From: Nodularia spumigena CCY9414
GTDB lineage: Bacteria; Cyanobacteriota; Cyanobacteriia; Cyanobacteriales; Nostocaceae
NCBI RefSeq assembly: GCF_000340565.2
Contig: NZ_CP007203.1
Location: 4,575,053-4,615,052, forward strand
DNA: 40,000 bases
Direction: 5' to 3'
Position numbers and translations under genes: made by a program. Every line of letters starts with the position of its first letter. Within the stretch, counting starts at the first letter, position 1. Below the pieces are notes generated by a model. That model did no database searches. It was not told the origin of the DNA and worked only from the letters and a program-made list of their open reading frames with translations. Of the stretch, positions 15,804 through 25,246 are shown piece after piece.

Positions 15804-15824
15804 TAGGGCAAGGTTCAAGCCCTA
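15804..15824. repeat. Hairpin upstream of lipA
   Basis: TAGGGC (15804-15809) and GCCCTA (15819-15824) pair around a nine-base loop, about 50 bases before the lipA start. It could lie in the lipA leader or be a stray palindrome. It resembles a tRNA T-arm only superficially, and no tRNA surrounds it. Confidence 0.35.
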
Positions 15825-16011
15825 AGTATCACCATGACACAAATTTTAGAAAATATAAGCACTAGTTTTTTAAAATACTGTCTGGATTGCCATTTATAGT
15901 GAAATATACTATTCCCCAATGAGCAAAAAATTTGGATATAGTGGGAACATTCTCAAAATCAATCAGCAAAGTCGCTGTTTACACTTAAAATTTCTGTTAG
16001 AGCAATAAGTC

Positions 16012-16614
16012 GTGGCAAGCAACAAAATTTTAGTTATCGATGACACTACGGTAGTCAGGTTAAAAGTGAGACAAATGTTGCCTCCAGGCAATTTCGAGGT
16101 ATTAGAAGCAAAGGACGGTTTGGAAGGATTCAATTTCATCCGTCAGGAAAAGCTCAGTTTGATCATGTTGGATTTTCTGCTACCTAAAATGAGTGGTTGG
16201 GAAGTCTTTCAGGAAGTTCAAGCACAGCCTGATTTCAGGAAGATTCCCTTGGTGATCATGTCTGGTCGCAAGGAAGAGGTGACGGAGAAACTGACAGAAC
16301 CTTTTGAATACTTTGAATTTTTGGGCAAGCCGTTTGATCAAAGGCAACTCATTAGTGCGATTAAGTCCGCGATGGTTAAGGCTAAAAAGCCTCGCCCAGG
16401 GACAATTCCAGTAGCTGCTGTAGCCACGAAGAATATTCCGGTAGCCGCTTCTTCTATCGTAAATACGATAGTAGTGCCTTCTGATAATCAGTCAACTAAC
16501 TCGGTAGAAATGGATGCGTTGAATCAAAAAATTATCAAAATGCAAGCAGAAATGGATGGCTTGAAGAAACAGCTAGCTCAGGTGGTGACTTTTATTAAAC
16601 AAAAAATCAAGTAG
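16012..16614 (+). CDS. Single-domain response regulator with C-terminal coiled coil
   Basis: The 200-residue protein has a CheY-like receiver (about 4-125): acidic pair Asp10-Asp11, phospho-acceptor Asp54 in LIMLDFLLPKMSGW, the switch Ser in LVIMSGRKEE, and Lys in EFLGKPFDQRQL. All are intact, so it can probably be phosphorylated. An Ala/Val-rich linker follows, then a helical coiled coil (MDALNQKIIKMQAEMDGLKK onwards) that may mediate dimers or partner binding. No DNA-binding domain is present. The start is GTG 16012. It stands alone between lipA and ndhB, and no histidine kinase is nearby. Its pathway is not recognisable. Confidence 0.87.
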   Translation: MASNKILVIDDTTVVRLKVRQMLPPGNFEVLEAKDGLEGFNFIRQEKLSLIMLDFLLPKMSGWEVFQEVQAQPDFRKIPLVIMSGRKEEVTEKLTEPFEYFEFLGKPFDQRQLISAIKSAMVKAKKPRPGTIPVAAVATKNIPVAASSIVNTIVVPSDNQSTNSVEMDALNQKIIKMQAEMDGLKKQLAQVVTFIKQKIK

Positions 16615-16664
16615 TATTTGCACCCGGAGTCATTGCCACTATCCTGAATCTGTAGTCTTGAAAA

Positions 16665-16880
16665 CAAATACTTGTTGACACTCCTCGACCTAAAGGTACG
16701 AGGATTCTTGCTTTGCGGGGATTCCAATGAATTTACCCGCGCTAACGCGCCGCTTTGCATACAGCAAGCATCTTGACTGTATGCCCTACGGCTGCAAGTC
16801 CGTGGATTGCGACTACTTCTGAGCAGTTTGACAGGTTCACTGTATCACCTGTTGAAGTGACGGGGCTTTAAACCCACTAT
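16665..16880. mobile_element. IS200/IS605-like end remnant without genes
   Basis: The 344-base gap between the response regulator and ndhB begins this element with TTGACACTCCTCG and a hairpin of CCTCG (16683-16687) with CGAGG (16699-16703), enclosing ACC-TAAA-GGT, then GATTCTTG. This is the pattern often seen at ends of cyanobacterial IS200/IS605 elements. Further palindromes follow: CGCG-CTAA-CGCG, GCATACAG/CTGTATGC (16757-16764 with 16777-16784), ACAGGT/ACCTGT, and a GGGGCTTTAAACCC stretch. No tnpA or tnpB remains. The limits are approximate. A palindrome-rich non-autonomous element is the alternative. Confidence 0.45.
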
Positions 16881-16958
16881 TTTCGGTAAATTTCTATGCT
16901 TAGGGGTGCAAATTTTTACACCCCTACAGCGTCAGCGATGAATTATCAAGAGTACAAT

Positions 16959-18521
16959 CTACAACTCTTCTGATTGCTGTGTGGAAATTGCACTTAGCTG
17001 AGTTCTCTCAATAGCTGTTGCTTGTAGCATTGCAGTATGAGAGATAGAATTATTAGCCAGTGTAAATAGGGGATTGGACAAAACCCCCGCAATGGTAGTA
17101 GCAATTAAAGTTACTATCAGTCCCACTTGCAAAGGTCTAAATCCAGGTAAATTCCACCTGATTTCTGGATAATTCTGGACTACCTCGGACATTTCTTGGG
17201 GTTCTTTGACTACCATCATTTTGACTACGCGAATGTAGTAATAGATGGAGACAACGCTGGTAACTAAACCAAGTAAAACTAACCAGTAAAGTCCAGCTTG
17301 CCAACCAGCCCAGAACAAGTAAATTTTCCCGAAAAATCCAGCTAATGGCGGAATACCACCTAAAGATAGTAGGGAGATACTCAAGCCCAGTGTCAAAAGT
17401 GGGTCTTTTTGATACAAGCCAGAGTATTCGGCAATTTGGTCGGTTCCTGTACGTAGGGAGAACAGAATAATGCAGGTAAACCCGCACAGGTTCATGAACA
17501 GGTAGACCATCAGGTAAAATACCATACTGGCGTATCCGGCTTCAGTGCCGGCAATAAAGCCAATCATCACAAATCCAGCTTGAGCAATGGATGAATAAGC
17601 TAACATCCGTTTCATGCTGGTTTGGGCGAGGGCGACGACGTTACCCAACACCATACTCAGAACTGCAAGAGCAGTGAAAATAAATCTCCATTCGTCAGCA
17701 ACGAGGGGGAAGGCTGTTGTCAGTAAGCGAATGGCTAAAGCAAATCCAGCTGCTTTGGAACCGACAGATAAAAAGGCAATCACTGGGGTGGGAGCGCCTT
17801 CGTAAACGTCTGGTGTCCACTGGTGAAAGGGTGCGGCAGAAATTTTGAAGCCAATACCTGCAATCACGAAAATGAGCGCAATTACCAAACCTAAAGATTG
17901 ACCAACATTAGCGGCGGCTATACCGTTAGCGATCGCACCTAATTCCGTTTCTCCACCTGATAGACCGTACAGCAGCGAAACGCCGTATAAAAATATTGCT
18001 GTACTGGAAGCTCCAATCAACAGGTATTTCAGCGCAGCTTCGTTAGAGCGCGGGTCACGCTTGGTATAACCTGTGAGCAAGTAAGAGGAAATACTGAGGG
18101 TCTCTAGTGAGATGAAAATCATCACCAACTCACTAGCACCGGATAAAAACATTCCTCCCAAAGTTGCAGTTAGCAAAATGGCGATGAATTCGGCTAAAGC
18201 AGTACCACTCTGCTCAATGTAGCGAATTGACATCAAGATAGTCACAGCAGCAGACAACGCGATAATACCGCGAAAGACAATACTGAGGTCATCACCAATA
18301 AAGCTACCAGTAAAGGAGATGGGATTTGTTGCATCCCATTGAAGATAGAGTGCGCCAATCGCAGCGACTAAACCTGCGATCGCCAGATATCCAATCCAGC
18401 GTGAAGATGTACGTCCCAAAATCAAATCAACAATCAAAACCCCTAAGAGGGTGACAATTACAATCCCCTCTGGCAAAATCGTTCCAGCATTCAACTGGGA
18501 TGTAAGATTAGCAAAATCCAT
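16959..18521 (-). CDS. ndhB: NAD(P)H-quinone oxidoreductase (NDH-1) subunit NdhB
   Basis: NdhB is an antiporter-like proton-pumping subunit of the thylakoid NDH-1 complex, used in respiration, cyclic electron flow and CO2 uptake. The 520-residue protein has about 14 hydrophobic helices. Family landmarks are [20 protein letters not shown] with the functional Glu, [40 protein letters not shown], and [20 protein letters not shown]. Length and motifs are normal. Start ATG 18521. It is a single-gene unit, as usual in cyanobacteria. The upstream region holds copy 3 of the GGTTGTTAAG repeat. Confidence 0.96.
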   Translation of the reverse strand: MDFANLTSQLNAGTILPEGIVIVTLLGVLIVDLILGRTSSRWIGYLAIAGLVAAIGALYLQWDATNPISFTGSFIGDDLSIVFRGIIALSAAVTILMSIRYIEQSGTALAEFIAILLTATLGGMFLSGASELVMIFISLETLSISSYLLTGYTKRDPRSNEAALKYLLIGASSTAIFLYGVSLLYGLSGGETELGAIANGIAAANVGQSLGLVIALIFVIAGIGFKISAAPFHQWTPDVYEGAPTPVIAFLSVGSKAAGFALAIRLLTTAFPLVADEWRFIFTALAVLSMVLGNVVALAQTSMKRMLAYSSIAQAGFVMIGFIAGTEAGYASMVFYLMVYLFMNLCGFTCIILFSLRTGTDQIAEYSGLYQKDPLLTLGLSISLLSLGGIPPLAGFFGKIYLFWAGWQAGLYWLVLLGLVTSVVSIYYYIRVVKMMVVKEPQEMSEVVQNYPEIRWNLPGFRPLQVGLIVTLIATTIAGVLSNPLFTLANNSISHTAMLQATAIERTQLSAISTQQSEEL

Positions 18522-18607
18522 GAGATATATAGGTTTTGACGATTAGACATTAAGGCTAGCTGAGTTTATTCTATCTATTGTTATTCACCAAAGTTGCATT
18601 TATCTTT

Positions 18608-18840
18608 TTGGGGAGTGGGGAATGGGGAGTGGGGAGTGTGGGGAGTGTGGGCAGGGGGGAGAAGAGGAACGGGGGCAGGGGGCAGGGGGCAGGGGAGAAG
18701 AGGAACGGTTGTTAAGTAACCGGAAGTTTTAAAGTAATTTCTCACTCCCCCTTGCTCCGGTGCTCCGGTGCGCCCCTGCTTCTTCTGGGGAGTGTGGGGA
18801 GTGTGGGAGGTGTGGGGAGTGTGGGAGGTGTGGGGAGAAG
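18608..18840. repeat. GGTTGTTAAG hairpin repeat family, copy 3, with GGGGAGT heptads
   Basis: GGGGAGTGTG units and GGGGGCAG units lead to GGGGAGAAGAGGAAC, the core GGTTG-TTAAG-TAACC (18707-18721), then AAAGTAATTTCTCACTCCCC, CTCCGGTG units, and GGGGAGTGTG units again. In this copy the right arm of the core has TAACC, so one G-C pair is replaced by a G-T pair and the hairpin is kept. It lies about 90-320 bases upstream of ndhB. Confidence 0.85.
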
Positions 18841-18854
18841 ACGGTAACTTCCTA

Positions 18855-18892
18855 ATGACCAATGACTAATGACTAATGACTAATGACTAATA
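18855..18892. repeat. AATGACT heptad tandem repeat
   Basis: AATGACCAATGACTAATGAC is followed by further TAATGACT units, about five heptads in all. A related TCATTTG array is at 27850-27890. Confidence 0.75.
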
Positions 18893-19200
18893 GACATCTC
18901 CGAAAACCATCTAACCTTCACCATAACTGCTTTTGAGGAAATGAAGGTTAAGTGCAAAGATACTTAGATTCTACGATAGAATCAGTGCTGAAAATGCCTG
19001 ATATTGGGAATTAGCCAAAAAATAGCACCTCTGGAAGTATATTTTATCCAGGAAACTTGCAATTTTCTATAGCTACAAAATAACAGTACCAATACGTAAT
19101 CTTACAAGTCCACAAATAGTCATAATTATTTGTTCATATTTCTGGGTATTTAATCTTAGAGGGTGTTTGAAAAGTGGTTGGCTGTGATTTTAGGTACTCG
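18893..19200. other. Non-coding AT-rich region with possible insertion-related sequence
   Basis: No gene is seen. GATTCTA-CGA-TAGAATC (18967-18983) is a perfect small hairpin. Near the end, GAGGGTGTTTGAAAAGTGG and GTACTCGTAGATCCCCCCTA resemble sequences common between Nostoc genes and may mark a non-autonomous element next to the truncated gene that follows. Confidence 0.4.
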
Positions 19201-19220
19201 TAGATCCCCCCTAGCCCACC

Positions 19221-19751
19221 TTGAGAAGCTCGACTTTATCCATTATCAGTAATGCTGCCTGCTTAACTGTTACCAATAGCACCTTTGCGGAAAATAATGG
19301 CGGCGACCAATCCGGGGCAATTTATCACAATGGTCTAGCAAATTCTGCCGCATCTACAACTATTAATGACAGTACATTTACTGGCAATTTAGCAGATAGA
19401 GAAGGTGGGGCGCTGTTTGTTAACGGCAATACAACAATCACTCAAAGCACTTTCACCGAGAACCGGGCTGATAATGCTGGGGGAGCTATCTATGCTGCTA
19501 ACAATGCCAATTTGACAGTAATTGATAGTACCTTAAGTCAAAATATTGCTCTGGCTGATCGCACTGATAACATTGCTGGGATTGGTGGGGCGATCGCCTT
19601 AGCAAGCGCTACCTTAAATTGGCAAAATTCTACTATCAATAATAACACTGTTAAAGACGAAGACAGTGGTATTTTTAGCACAAATACCATTCTGAATATT
19701 ACTGGCAGCACTATACAACGACATTTCACAGCAAATTTAAGCCAAGTCTGA
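19221..19751 (+). pseudogene. Fragment of a polymorphic-membrane-protein-type beta-helix gene
   Basis: The 176-codon frame encodes repeats of the right-handed beta-helix / Pmp type, with recurring STF-N and GGA-Y/L patterns: VTNSTFAENNGGDQSGAIYH, TINDSTFTGNLADREGGALF, ITQSTFTENRADNAGGAIYA and STLSQNIA ... GGAIALASATLNWQNSTINN. Such repeats belong to long secreted or outer-membrane proteins. Here there is no signal peptide and no C-terminal anchor, and the nominal TTG start lies in intergenic-type sequence. The frame also ends soon after the last repeat (ITGSTIQRHFTANLSQV). It is a leftover piece of a much larger gene. Function is not expected. Confidence 0.7.
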
Positions 19752-20017
19752 GTTTCTGGGTATTGTTGAAACTGTATTCGCCAATTATGCCTGAGATAAG
19801 TTAAAGATGGAAATAACTGGCAATTGACTTTCAAAGGTTGCTGCTCAATTCTCCAAAGAACTACAGCAACTGAAGTTGAGAGAATTTTCTCCCTTTTGGG
19901 CAGTTTGTGTCAGGATAAAATCACAGCCCTCAGCGTGACGTTTTATCTTGACATTTCACCGAAATTAACTCAACTCGACTTCTTAGCTTCAAAGCTACTC
20001 TTTTTCTGGAAATTTCC

Positions 20018-22690
20018 ATGTCAACTCTCGTCATCGTCGAATCTCCGACCAAAGCTCGTACCATTCGCAACTACCTGCCAAAAGACTATCGGGTAGAAGC
20101 GTCTATGGGTCATGTCCGTGACCTACCCCAATCGGCTAGTGAAATTCCCGCCGCCGTGAAAGCGGAACGGTGGGCGCAGCTGGGGGTAAATATAGATGCA
20201 GACTTTGAACCGGTGTATGTTGTCCCCAAAGACAAAAAGAAAGTTGTTACCCAGCTCAAAGATGCCCTCAAAGGTGTTGATGAACTGATTCTGGCAACTG
20301 ACGAAGACCGGGAAGGTGAAAGCATCAGTTGGCATTTGTACCAATTGCTGAAGCCAAAAGTTCCGATCAAGCGGATGGTGTTTCACGAAATTACTCAAGA
20401 AGCTATTAAAAAAGCTTTGACAAACTGCCGCAATATTGATGAGCAGTTAGTTCGCGCCCAAGAAACACGGCGCATTTTAGATCGATTAGTTGGCTATACC
20501 CTGTCTCCCCTGCTGTGGAAAAAAATCGCCTGGGGATTATCTGCTGGGCGAGTGCAATCTGTAGCGGTGGGACTTTTAGTCAAAAAGGAACGCCAACGCC
20601 GCGCCTTCCATGAAGGTACATATTGGGATTTAAAAGCTAGCTTGGTGCAGGAAAAAACGGCCTTTGCTGCCCAATTGACCACACTGGGAGGAACCAAAGT
20701 AGCCACTGGTAGCGATTTCGATGCCGCCACCGGACAAATTACCGCCGGGCGCAATGTCTTGTTGCTTAACGAAGAGCAAGCTCACGCTCTCCAGGAACGC
20801 TTAACCGGGAAAACCTGGAATGTTAACAGCATCGATGAACGCCCAGTAACGCGTAAACCTGCGCCACCGTTTACTACTTCGACACTGCAACAAGAATCCA
20901 ACCGCAAACTGCGTCTCTCTGCCAGAGACACAATGCGAACTGCCCAGAATTTGTATGAGCAAGGGTATATCACCTATATGCGGACAGATTCAGTGCATTT
21001 GTCTGATCAGGCGATCGCAGCTGCTCGTAGCTGTGTAGAACAACTTTACGGTAAAAACTACCTCAGCCCCCAACCTCGGCAATACACCACCAAATCGAAA
21101 GGCGCACAAGAAGCCCACGAAGCCATTCGTCCGGCGGGTAGTACTTTCCGTACTCCCCAAGAAACTGGTTTAAGTGGTCGGGAACTTGCGCTTTATGACT
21201 TGATTTGGAAGCGTACTGTCGCCAGTCAAATGGCTGACTGTCGGCAAACCCAAATTACCGTGCAGTTGCAAGTTGAAGACGCGGGCTTTCGTTCTTCTGG
21301 TAAGCGCATTGATTTTCCCGGCTTCTTACGCGCTTATGTTGAAGGTTCAGATGATCCAGATGCAGCTTTAGAAGATCAGGAAGTGATTTTGCCCAGTTTA
21401 AAAGTTGGGGATCATCCAAATTGTACTGACTTAGAAGCCGTGGGTCATGAAACCCAACCCCCAGCAAGATATACCGAAGCTACTCTAGTAAAAACCTTAG
21501 AAAGTGAAGGCATTGGTCGCCCTAGTACCTACGCCAGCATCATCGGCACAATCATTGATAAGGGTTACGCCCAATTAGTGAGTAACGCCTTGATTCCTAC
21601 TTTCACCGCTTTCGCTGTCACCAACCTGCTAGAAAAGCATTTCCCGGATGTTGTAGACCCCAGTTTCACCTCGAAAATGGAACAAACCCTGGATGATATT
21701 GCCACAGGCGAAGCTAAGTGGTTACCTTATTTGCGGGAATTTTACCTGGGAGACAAAGGTTTAGAAACTTTAGTCAAAGAACAGGAAAGTCAAATTGATG
21801 CCAGTCAAGCTAGAACGGTATTACTGGAAAATTTAGATGCTAAAGTCCGCATTGGCAAATATGGCCCCTACATCGAAGTTGACAATGATGGCATTGTGGT
21901 TACTGCCTCAATTCCCAAAGACCTCACACCATCTGATCTCGACCCTAAACAGGTAGAAGTCCTACTGCGGCAAAAAACCGTGGGACCTGACCAGGTAGGT
22001 CGCCATCCTGAAACTGGTGAACCAATTTATCTCAAAATTGGTACTTACGGTCCCTACGTGCAGTTGGGTGACAAAACCGAAGAAAATCCCAAACCCAAAC
22101 AAACTTCTCTACCTAAAGGTGTCACTCCTGAAAATGTCACCTTAGAGATGGCTGTGGGTCTTTTGGCTCTACCTCGGACATTGGGTGTCCATCCTGACAC
22201 AGGTAAGAAAATTCAAGCCAGTTTGGGGCGTTTTGGTCCTTACGTCGTTCACGACCAGGGTAAGGAAGGAAAAGACTATCGCTCTCTCAAAGCTGCTGAT
22301 AATGTGCTGACAGTTTCTCTGGAACGGGCATTGGAGTTATTATCTGAACCGAAAAAGGGACGTGGCTCCAGCAGTAGCAAATCTAAGGCGGCTTTACGCG
22401 AATTGGGTATGCACCCGGAAGAAGGTACGCCAGTGAATATTTATGATGGCCCCTATGGCCCTTATATTAAGCACGGCAAAATTAATGTCAGCATCCCAGA
22501 AGGTCAATCGGTAGAAGATATCACCCTATCTACAGCGTTAGAATTATTAGCAACCAAAGCATCGACCAAAAAATCTCCTAGCAAGACAAGTAAATCAACA
22601 ACTTCTCGTCGGCGAACCTCGCCGCCGGGATCCAAGTCAACTGCTAAATCATCGAAGACCAGCGCTAAAAAAAATGATGCCGAAGGTTAG
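20018..22690 (+). CDS. topA: DNA topoisomerase I (type IA)
   Basis: The enzyme relaxes negative supercoils by passing a strand through a 5'-phosphotyrosine-linked break. The TOPRIM domain (1-130) opens [20 protein letters not shown] and holds ATDEDREGE for Mg binding. The catalytic Tyr320 is in [14 protein letters not shown], and [13 protein letters not shown] follows. The C-terminal part has four Gly-Pro-Tyr repeats ([32 protein letters not shown]) in place of the Cys4 zinc fingers of E. coli TopA, then a Ser/Thr/Lys-rich basic tail from about residue 850. At 890 residues it is normal for cyanobacteria. Start ATG 20018. Confidence 0.96.
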   Translation: MSTLVIVESPTKARTIRNYLPKDYRVEASMGHVRDLPQSASEIPAAVKAERWAQLGVNIDADFEPVYVVPKDKKKVVTQLKDALKGVDELILATDEDREGESISWHLYQLLKPKVPIKRMVFHEITQEAIKKALTNCRNIDEQLVRAQETRRILDRLVGYTLSPLLWKKIAWGLSAGRVQSVAVGLLVKKERQRRAFHEGTYWDLKASLVQEKTAFAAQLTTLGGTKVATGSDFDAATGQITAGRNVLLLNEEQAHALQERLTGKTWNVNSIDERPVTRKPAPPFTTSTLQQESNRKLRLSARDTMRTAQNLYEQGYITYMRTDSVHLSDQAIAAARSCVEQLYGKNYLSPQPRQYTTKSKGAQEAHEAIRPAGSTFRTPQETGLSGRELALYDLIWKRTVASQMADCRQTQITVQLQVEDAGFRSSGKRIDFPGFLRAYVEGSDDPDAALEDQEVILPSLKVGDHPNCTDLEAVGHETQPPARYTEATLVKTLESEGIGRPSTYASIIGTIIDKGYAQLVSNALIPTFTAFAVTNLLEKHFPDVVDPSFTSKMEQTLDDIATGEAKWLPYLREFYLGDKGLETLVKEQESQIDASQARTVLLENLDAKVRIGKYGPYIEVDNDGIVVTASIPKDLTPSDLDPKQVEVLLRQKTVGPDQVGRHPETGEPIYLKIGTYGPYVQLGDKTEENPKPKQTSLPKGVTPENVTLEMAVGLLALPRTLGVHPDTGKKIQASLGRFGPYVVHDQGKEGKDYRSLKAADNVLTVSLERALELLSEPKKGRGSSSSKSKAALRELGMHPEEGTPVNIYDGPYGPYIKHGKINVSIPEGQSVEDITLSTALELLATKASTKKSPSKTSKSTTSRRRTSPPGSKSTAKSSKTSAKKNDAEG

Positions 22691-22702
22691 TTAAGGTCAA
22701 AC

Positions 22703-22847
22703 AATTTTGGATTTTAGATTTGCGATTTTAGATTGACGTTAGCCAAGCATAAGCAGCGCAGCGAGTACTTTAGATTTATGAGCAGGCATAGGGGCAGGGC
22801 GTGAACAAAAAAAACAATCCAAAATCCAAAATCCAAAATCTAAAATT
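22703..22847. repeat. Dispersed long inverted repeat, copy B
   Basis: AATTTTGGATTTTAGATTTG on the left pairs with AATCCAAAATCCAAAATC and TAAAATT on the right (22815-22847), around a centre with AGCGCAGCGAGTACTTTAG. Copy A at 4133-4236 shares arms and centre. It begins 13 bases after the topA stop and could also shape the end of the topA transcript. Confidence 0.75.
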
Positions 22848-22855
22848 CGTACGGT

Positions 22856-22914
22856 CAAGAATCAAAAGTCCAGAGTTGTTGTAAAACTTGCTAACTGTGG
22901 ACTTTTGGCTCTTG
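22856..22914. terminator. Strong inverted repeat downstream of topA
   Basis: CAAGA-ATC-AAAAGTCCA (22856-22872) pairs with TGGACTTTT-GGC-TCTTG (22898-22914), a 14-pair stem with a three-base internal mismatch and a 25-base loop. It lies about 165 bases beyond topA. No T run follows, so terminator function is possible but unproven; it may be a further dispersed repeat. Confidence 0.4.
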
Positions 22915-23233
22915 ATTAAGAACGCCCATCATTAGTTAAATGCCATTTTGTATGTTTGTAATGTGATAATCTAAAAAGTAGGGGGAATCACAACTCCAAA
23001 TTCTCGAAGTAGCTCACTTCCAGAATTAATTGATTGCGTTGGGCTACAGCGCGTTCGCGTAGCATTCGCTTTGCGAATAAGCTTACTGAGGGATAACTGC
23101 TCCCATGCTCCCGATAAAGTAAGAAATAAACTCTAGTTTTGCCTAGTTTTTATATAGCAGGTGCAAAAGTACGCGAGTTCTGCGTAGCTGTTAGTCAAAA
23201 TATTGAGGTAGTATCTCAGGAGCGATAAGTTCA
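22915..23233. other. Leader region of the small gene and aroQ
   Basis: No gene is seen in this stretch. The palindromic TTCGCGTAGCATTCG followed by CTTTGCGAA (about 23054-23076) is related to the GTTCGCGTAGCG repeats at 25086-25187. The last bases hold an AGGAG ribosome site (23218-23222) for the 45-residue gene. Confidence 0.5.
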
Positions 23234-23371
23234 ATGGACTATATAGATAAAGTGCTTGAAAAGCTGAAGGCGTTGGCACGCAAGCTCATTGAAGGCTTAT
23301 TAGGGCCAGAATGTGAGCCGGAGCCGGAACTAATTCCGATTCCTGTAAATGAGCGTTCGCGTCGTCGTTAA
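23234..23371 (+). CDS. 45-residue protein of unknown function
   Basis: ATG 23234 follows a clear AGGAG site 11 bases upstream, and the frame ends at TAA 23369-23371, 12 bases before the aroQ start. The product starts with an amphipathic Lys-rich helix (MDYIDKVLEKLKALARKLIE), then GLLGPECEPEPELIPIPVNE, and ends with RSRRR. The charge pattern suggests a membrane- or protein-binding peptide. I do not recognise a family. Tight spacing to aroQ suggests one transcript, with this gene perhaps setting aroQ translation from its weak TTG start. Confidence 0.65.
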   Translation: MDYIDKVLEKLKALARKLIEGLLGPECEPEPELIPIPVNERSRRR

Positions 23372-23383
23372 GAGCTTAAAGTA

Positions 23384-23842
23384 TTGAACTCGTCTTCGCC
23401 ACTAATCAGCATTTTAGTGCTGCACGGGCCAAATTTAAATTTGCTAGGGCAGCGAGAACCAGGAATTTATGGTTCCTTGGGGCTGGCTGAAATTAATCGC
23501 TTGTTAGAAGAAGAAGCTTTGAAGTTTCAGGCGAAAGTAATTCCTGTGCAGTCAAATCATGAAGGGGTTTTGGTAGATACTATTCATGGGGCTTTAGGAA
23601 AGCATCAGGGAATTTTGATTAATGCCGGGGCTTATACGCATACTAGTGTGGCTCTGCGGGATGCGATCGCTGGTGTTAACCTACCTACAGTCGAAGTACA
23701 TCTGAGCAATATTTATCGCCGGGAAGACTTCCGCCACCATTCTTTCATCGCTCCCGTAGCTATCGGACAAATAAGTGGTTTTGGTGTGCAAAGTTACTTG
23801 CTGGGCTTACAGGCTCTAGTGCATCATTTAAAAAATAAATAA
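23384..23842 (+). CDS. aroQ: 3-dehydroquinate dehydratase, type II
   Basis: AroQ removes water from 3-dehydroquinate in the shikimate pathway to aromatic amino acids. The type II motif set is intact: [20 protein letters not shown] with the catalytic Tyr, [30 protein letters not shown], and [18 protein letters not shown] with the catalytic His. At 152 residues it is normal for the dodecameric enzyme. The start is TTG 23384, which gives [15 protein letters not shown]; no ATG fits. It lies 12 bases after the small unknown gene and 23 bases before the next gene, so the three probably form an operon. Confidence 0.94.
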   Translation: MNSSSPLISILVLHGPNLNLLGQREPGIYGSLGLAEINRLLEEEALKFQAKVIPVQSNHEGVLVDTIHGALGKHQGILINAGAYTHTSVALRDAIAGVNLPTVEVHLSNIYRREDFRHHSFIAPVAIGQISGFGVQSYLLGLQALVHHLKNK

Positions 23843-23865
23843 GTTAAGATTTATTTTTTCTGAAT

Positions 23866-24822
23866 ATGCGCTATCCACTAATTAATCGGTATAAAGGTGC
23901 TTTATTAGGAACATTATTGGGTGAAGTTGTCGCCAAGGATGCTGAACAACAGGATGAGCTTGGCTCTGATATCAGCCAAATCGCAGTTCTGGTTGCTAAA
24001 AGCTTAATTGAGTTAGGCAAATTAGATCCAGATAATTGGCTAGAGCGTCATCAAACAAAATCTCTTCATTTAGATATAACTGATGGTGTCTTGCCAAAAG
24101 CAATTATTGCCACATTACCAGTGGCACTTTTTTTTCATGAGAATACAACTAACCTGCGACAAAATTTACTGTATATGTTGCAAATATGGGACGATGACCC
24201 AATTGTGAGAGATGGCACACTCGCAGTAGGATATGCGATCGCGAGATCTCTGACGGAAAAACTCTATCCCCACACAATCATACCGGAAATCATCGCCTTT
24301 ATCGGCGAAACACCGACACTTTTACCACAAAAATTCCTAAAACTTAATGATTTATTAGCTCAAAGAGTTGGGTTAGAAACGGCACAAGCTGAATTCAGTA
24401 GAGAAGAAGAGCCGAGTAATGTGATTGCTATGGCGTTTTACTGCTTTCTCAGCACCTTGGAAGACCTTCGCTTGGCGGTTTTGCGGGCTAGTCACACAGA
24501 TCATACCCGGCGAGGAGAAACTGGAAATTTAGATTTGCCAACCACCAGTATAATTACTGGTGCTTTATCAGGAGCTTACAACAGTATTGTGGGTATTCCC
24601 GTCAAATGGCGGGCTTTGTTATGTCCAACTAATTTAGCCACTGGGGAACTAACAAATTTTTCCCAGGTGCTAGAATTAGCTGATGCACTTGTTGCTGTAT
24701 GGTCAGGAGTGTATGATCCCGCCCTACATTTAAAGAAGTACCCAGAGGATGGATGTGTCAGATATGAAGAACAGGCCCAGCTTTGCGTCTTTGCATCTCC
24801 TCGCGTTATCCAGTCGCGTTAA
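23866..24822 (+). CDS. ADP-ribosylglycohydrolase-fold protein, probably without metal site
   Basis: The 318-residue protein keeps the helical layout of the DraG/ADP-ribosylglycohydrolase family: INRYKGALLGTLLGEVV at the start, DPIVRDGTLAVGYAIARSL in the middle, and LRLAVLRASH ... TSIITGALSGAYNSIVGIPVKWR at the end. The acidic metal ligands are missing. The usual GDALG segment reads GTLLGEV, the DDT motif is replaced (DISQIAVL), and the GGDTDT segment is SHTDHTRR. It is therefore likely a non-catalytic relative, as seen widely in cyanobacteria. Start ATG 23866, 23 bases after aroQ. Function unknown. Confidence 0.75.
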   Translation: MRYPLINRYKGALLGTLLGEVVAKDAEQQDELGSDISQIAVLVAKSLIELGKLDPDNWLERHQTKSLHLDITDGVLPKAIIATLPVALFFHENTTNLRQNLLYMLQIWDDDPIVRDGTLAVGYAIARSLTEKLYPHTIIPEIIAFIGETPTLLPQKFLKLNDLLAQRVGLETAQAEFSREEEPSNVIAMAFYCFLSTLEDLRLAVLRASHTDHTRRGETGNLDLPTTSIITGALSGAYNSIVGIPVKWRALLCPTNLATGELTNFSQVLELADALVAVWSGVYDPALHLKKYPEDGCVRYEEQAQLCVFASPRVIQSR

Positions 24823-25025
24823 TGTTATAGTCACCGTTCAAGGTGTAGGCGCAAAATACCAACTAATGAATAGAAAAGCTAGTATTTTTGTACTCACCAA
24901 ATATAACCTTAGTCTGTAGGTAGCTATTGTGTGCAATCGGCTTCAACCAGATATGATTATTGATGTTCTCATCGTGTCCACCACCCCTTGGGCTTTTTTA
25001 AGGATTGTCTGGTTTTGAGTGATCT

Positions 25026-25217
25026 AGGACTTACGCACAAGTTACGAAAGAATGAACCACGTAAAGCCTACGGCATAGCTTCGCTTATGGCGCTAGCCTC
25101 TCCCTTTGGGAGAAGGAACGTTCGCGTAGCGTCTCCCCTTGGGAGAAGAACACGTTCGCGTAGCGTCTCCCCTTGGGAGAAGAAAAGAGGGTTTGAGAGA
25201 GATTTTGCGTAAGTCCT
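25026..25217. mobile_element. MITE-like element with AGGACTTACGCA terminal inverted repeats
   Basis: AGGACTTACGCA (25026-25037) and its exact complement TGCGTAAGTCCT (25206-25217) bound a 192-base segment with no transposase gene. GTGATC occurs just outside both ends (25019-25024 and 25218-25223), a possible target duplication, though one extra T lies on the left side. Inside are three tandem units of about 34 bases (see separate entry). Size, inverted ends and lack of coding content fit a miniature transposable element. Confidence 0.7.
25086..25187. repeat. Three tandem 34-base palindromic units
   Basis: Units start near 25086, at 25120 and at 25154. Each carries GTTCGCGTAGCG (degenerate in the first) followed by the hairpin TCTCCC-CTT-GGGAGA and AGAA. 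Units two and three are nearly identical, which indicates recent amplification inside the MITE-like element. Confidence 0.8.
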
Positions 25218-25246
25218 GTGATCAAACTAAAGCGGCTCCAGAGATC

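Larger units (their letters stand above)
24823..25246. other. Intergenic region upstream of the 7TM-HD gene
   Basis: The first 200 bases show no gene. The remainder is a MITE-like element (25026-25217, listed separately), whose right end is 29 bases before the start of the 7TM-HD gene. The native promoter probably lies left of 25020 or has been replaced by sequences inside the element. Confidence 0.5.

Noticed and set aside
15804-15824. A GGTTCAA loop in a small hairpin, like a tRNA T-arm
   Set aside because: The loop is nine bases, not seven, and no acceptor, D or anticodon arm surrounds it.
18608-18840. Possible CRISPR array in the repeat cluster
   Set aside because: The repeats are short G-rich heptads and decamers without unique spacers of constant length, and no cas gene is nearby.
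18581-18862. A 93-residue minus-strand frame rich in His, Thr and Pro
   Set aside because: It is produced entirely by the GGGGAGTGTG tandem repeats and the GGTTGTTAAG element, with no protein-like composition.
25139-25246. N-terminal extension of the 7TM-HD protein from 25139
   Set aside because: The 36 extra codons are translated from the MITE-like element. ATG 25247 gives a normal N-terminus.
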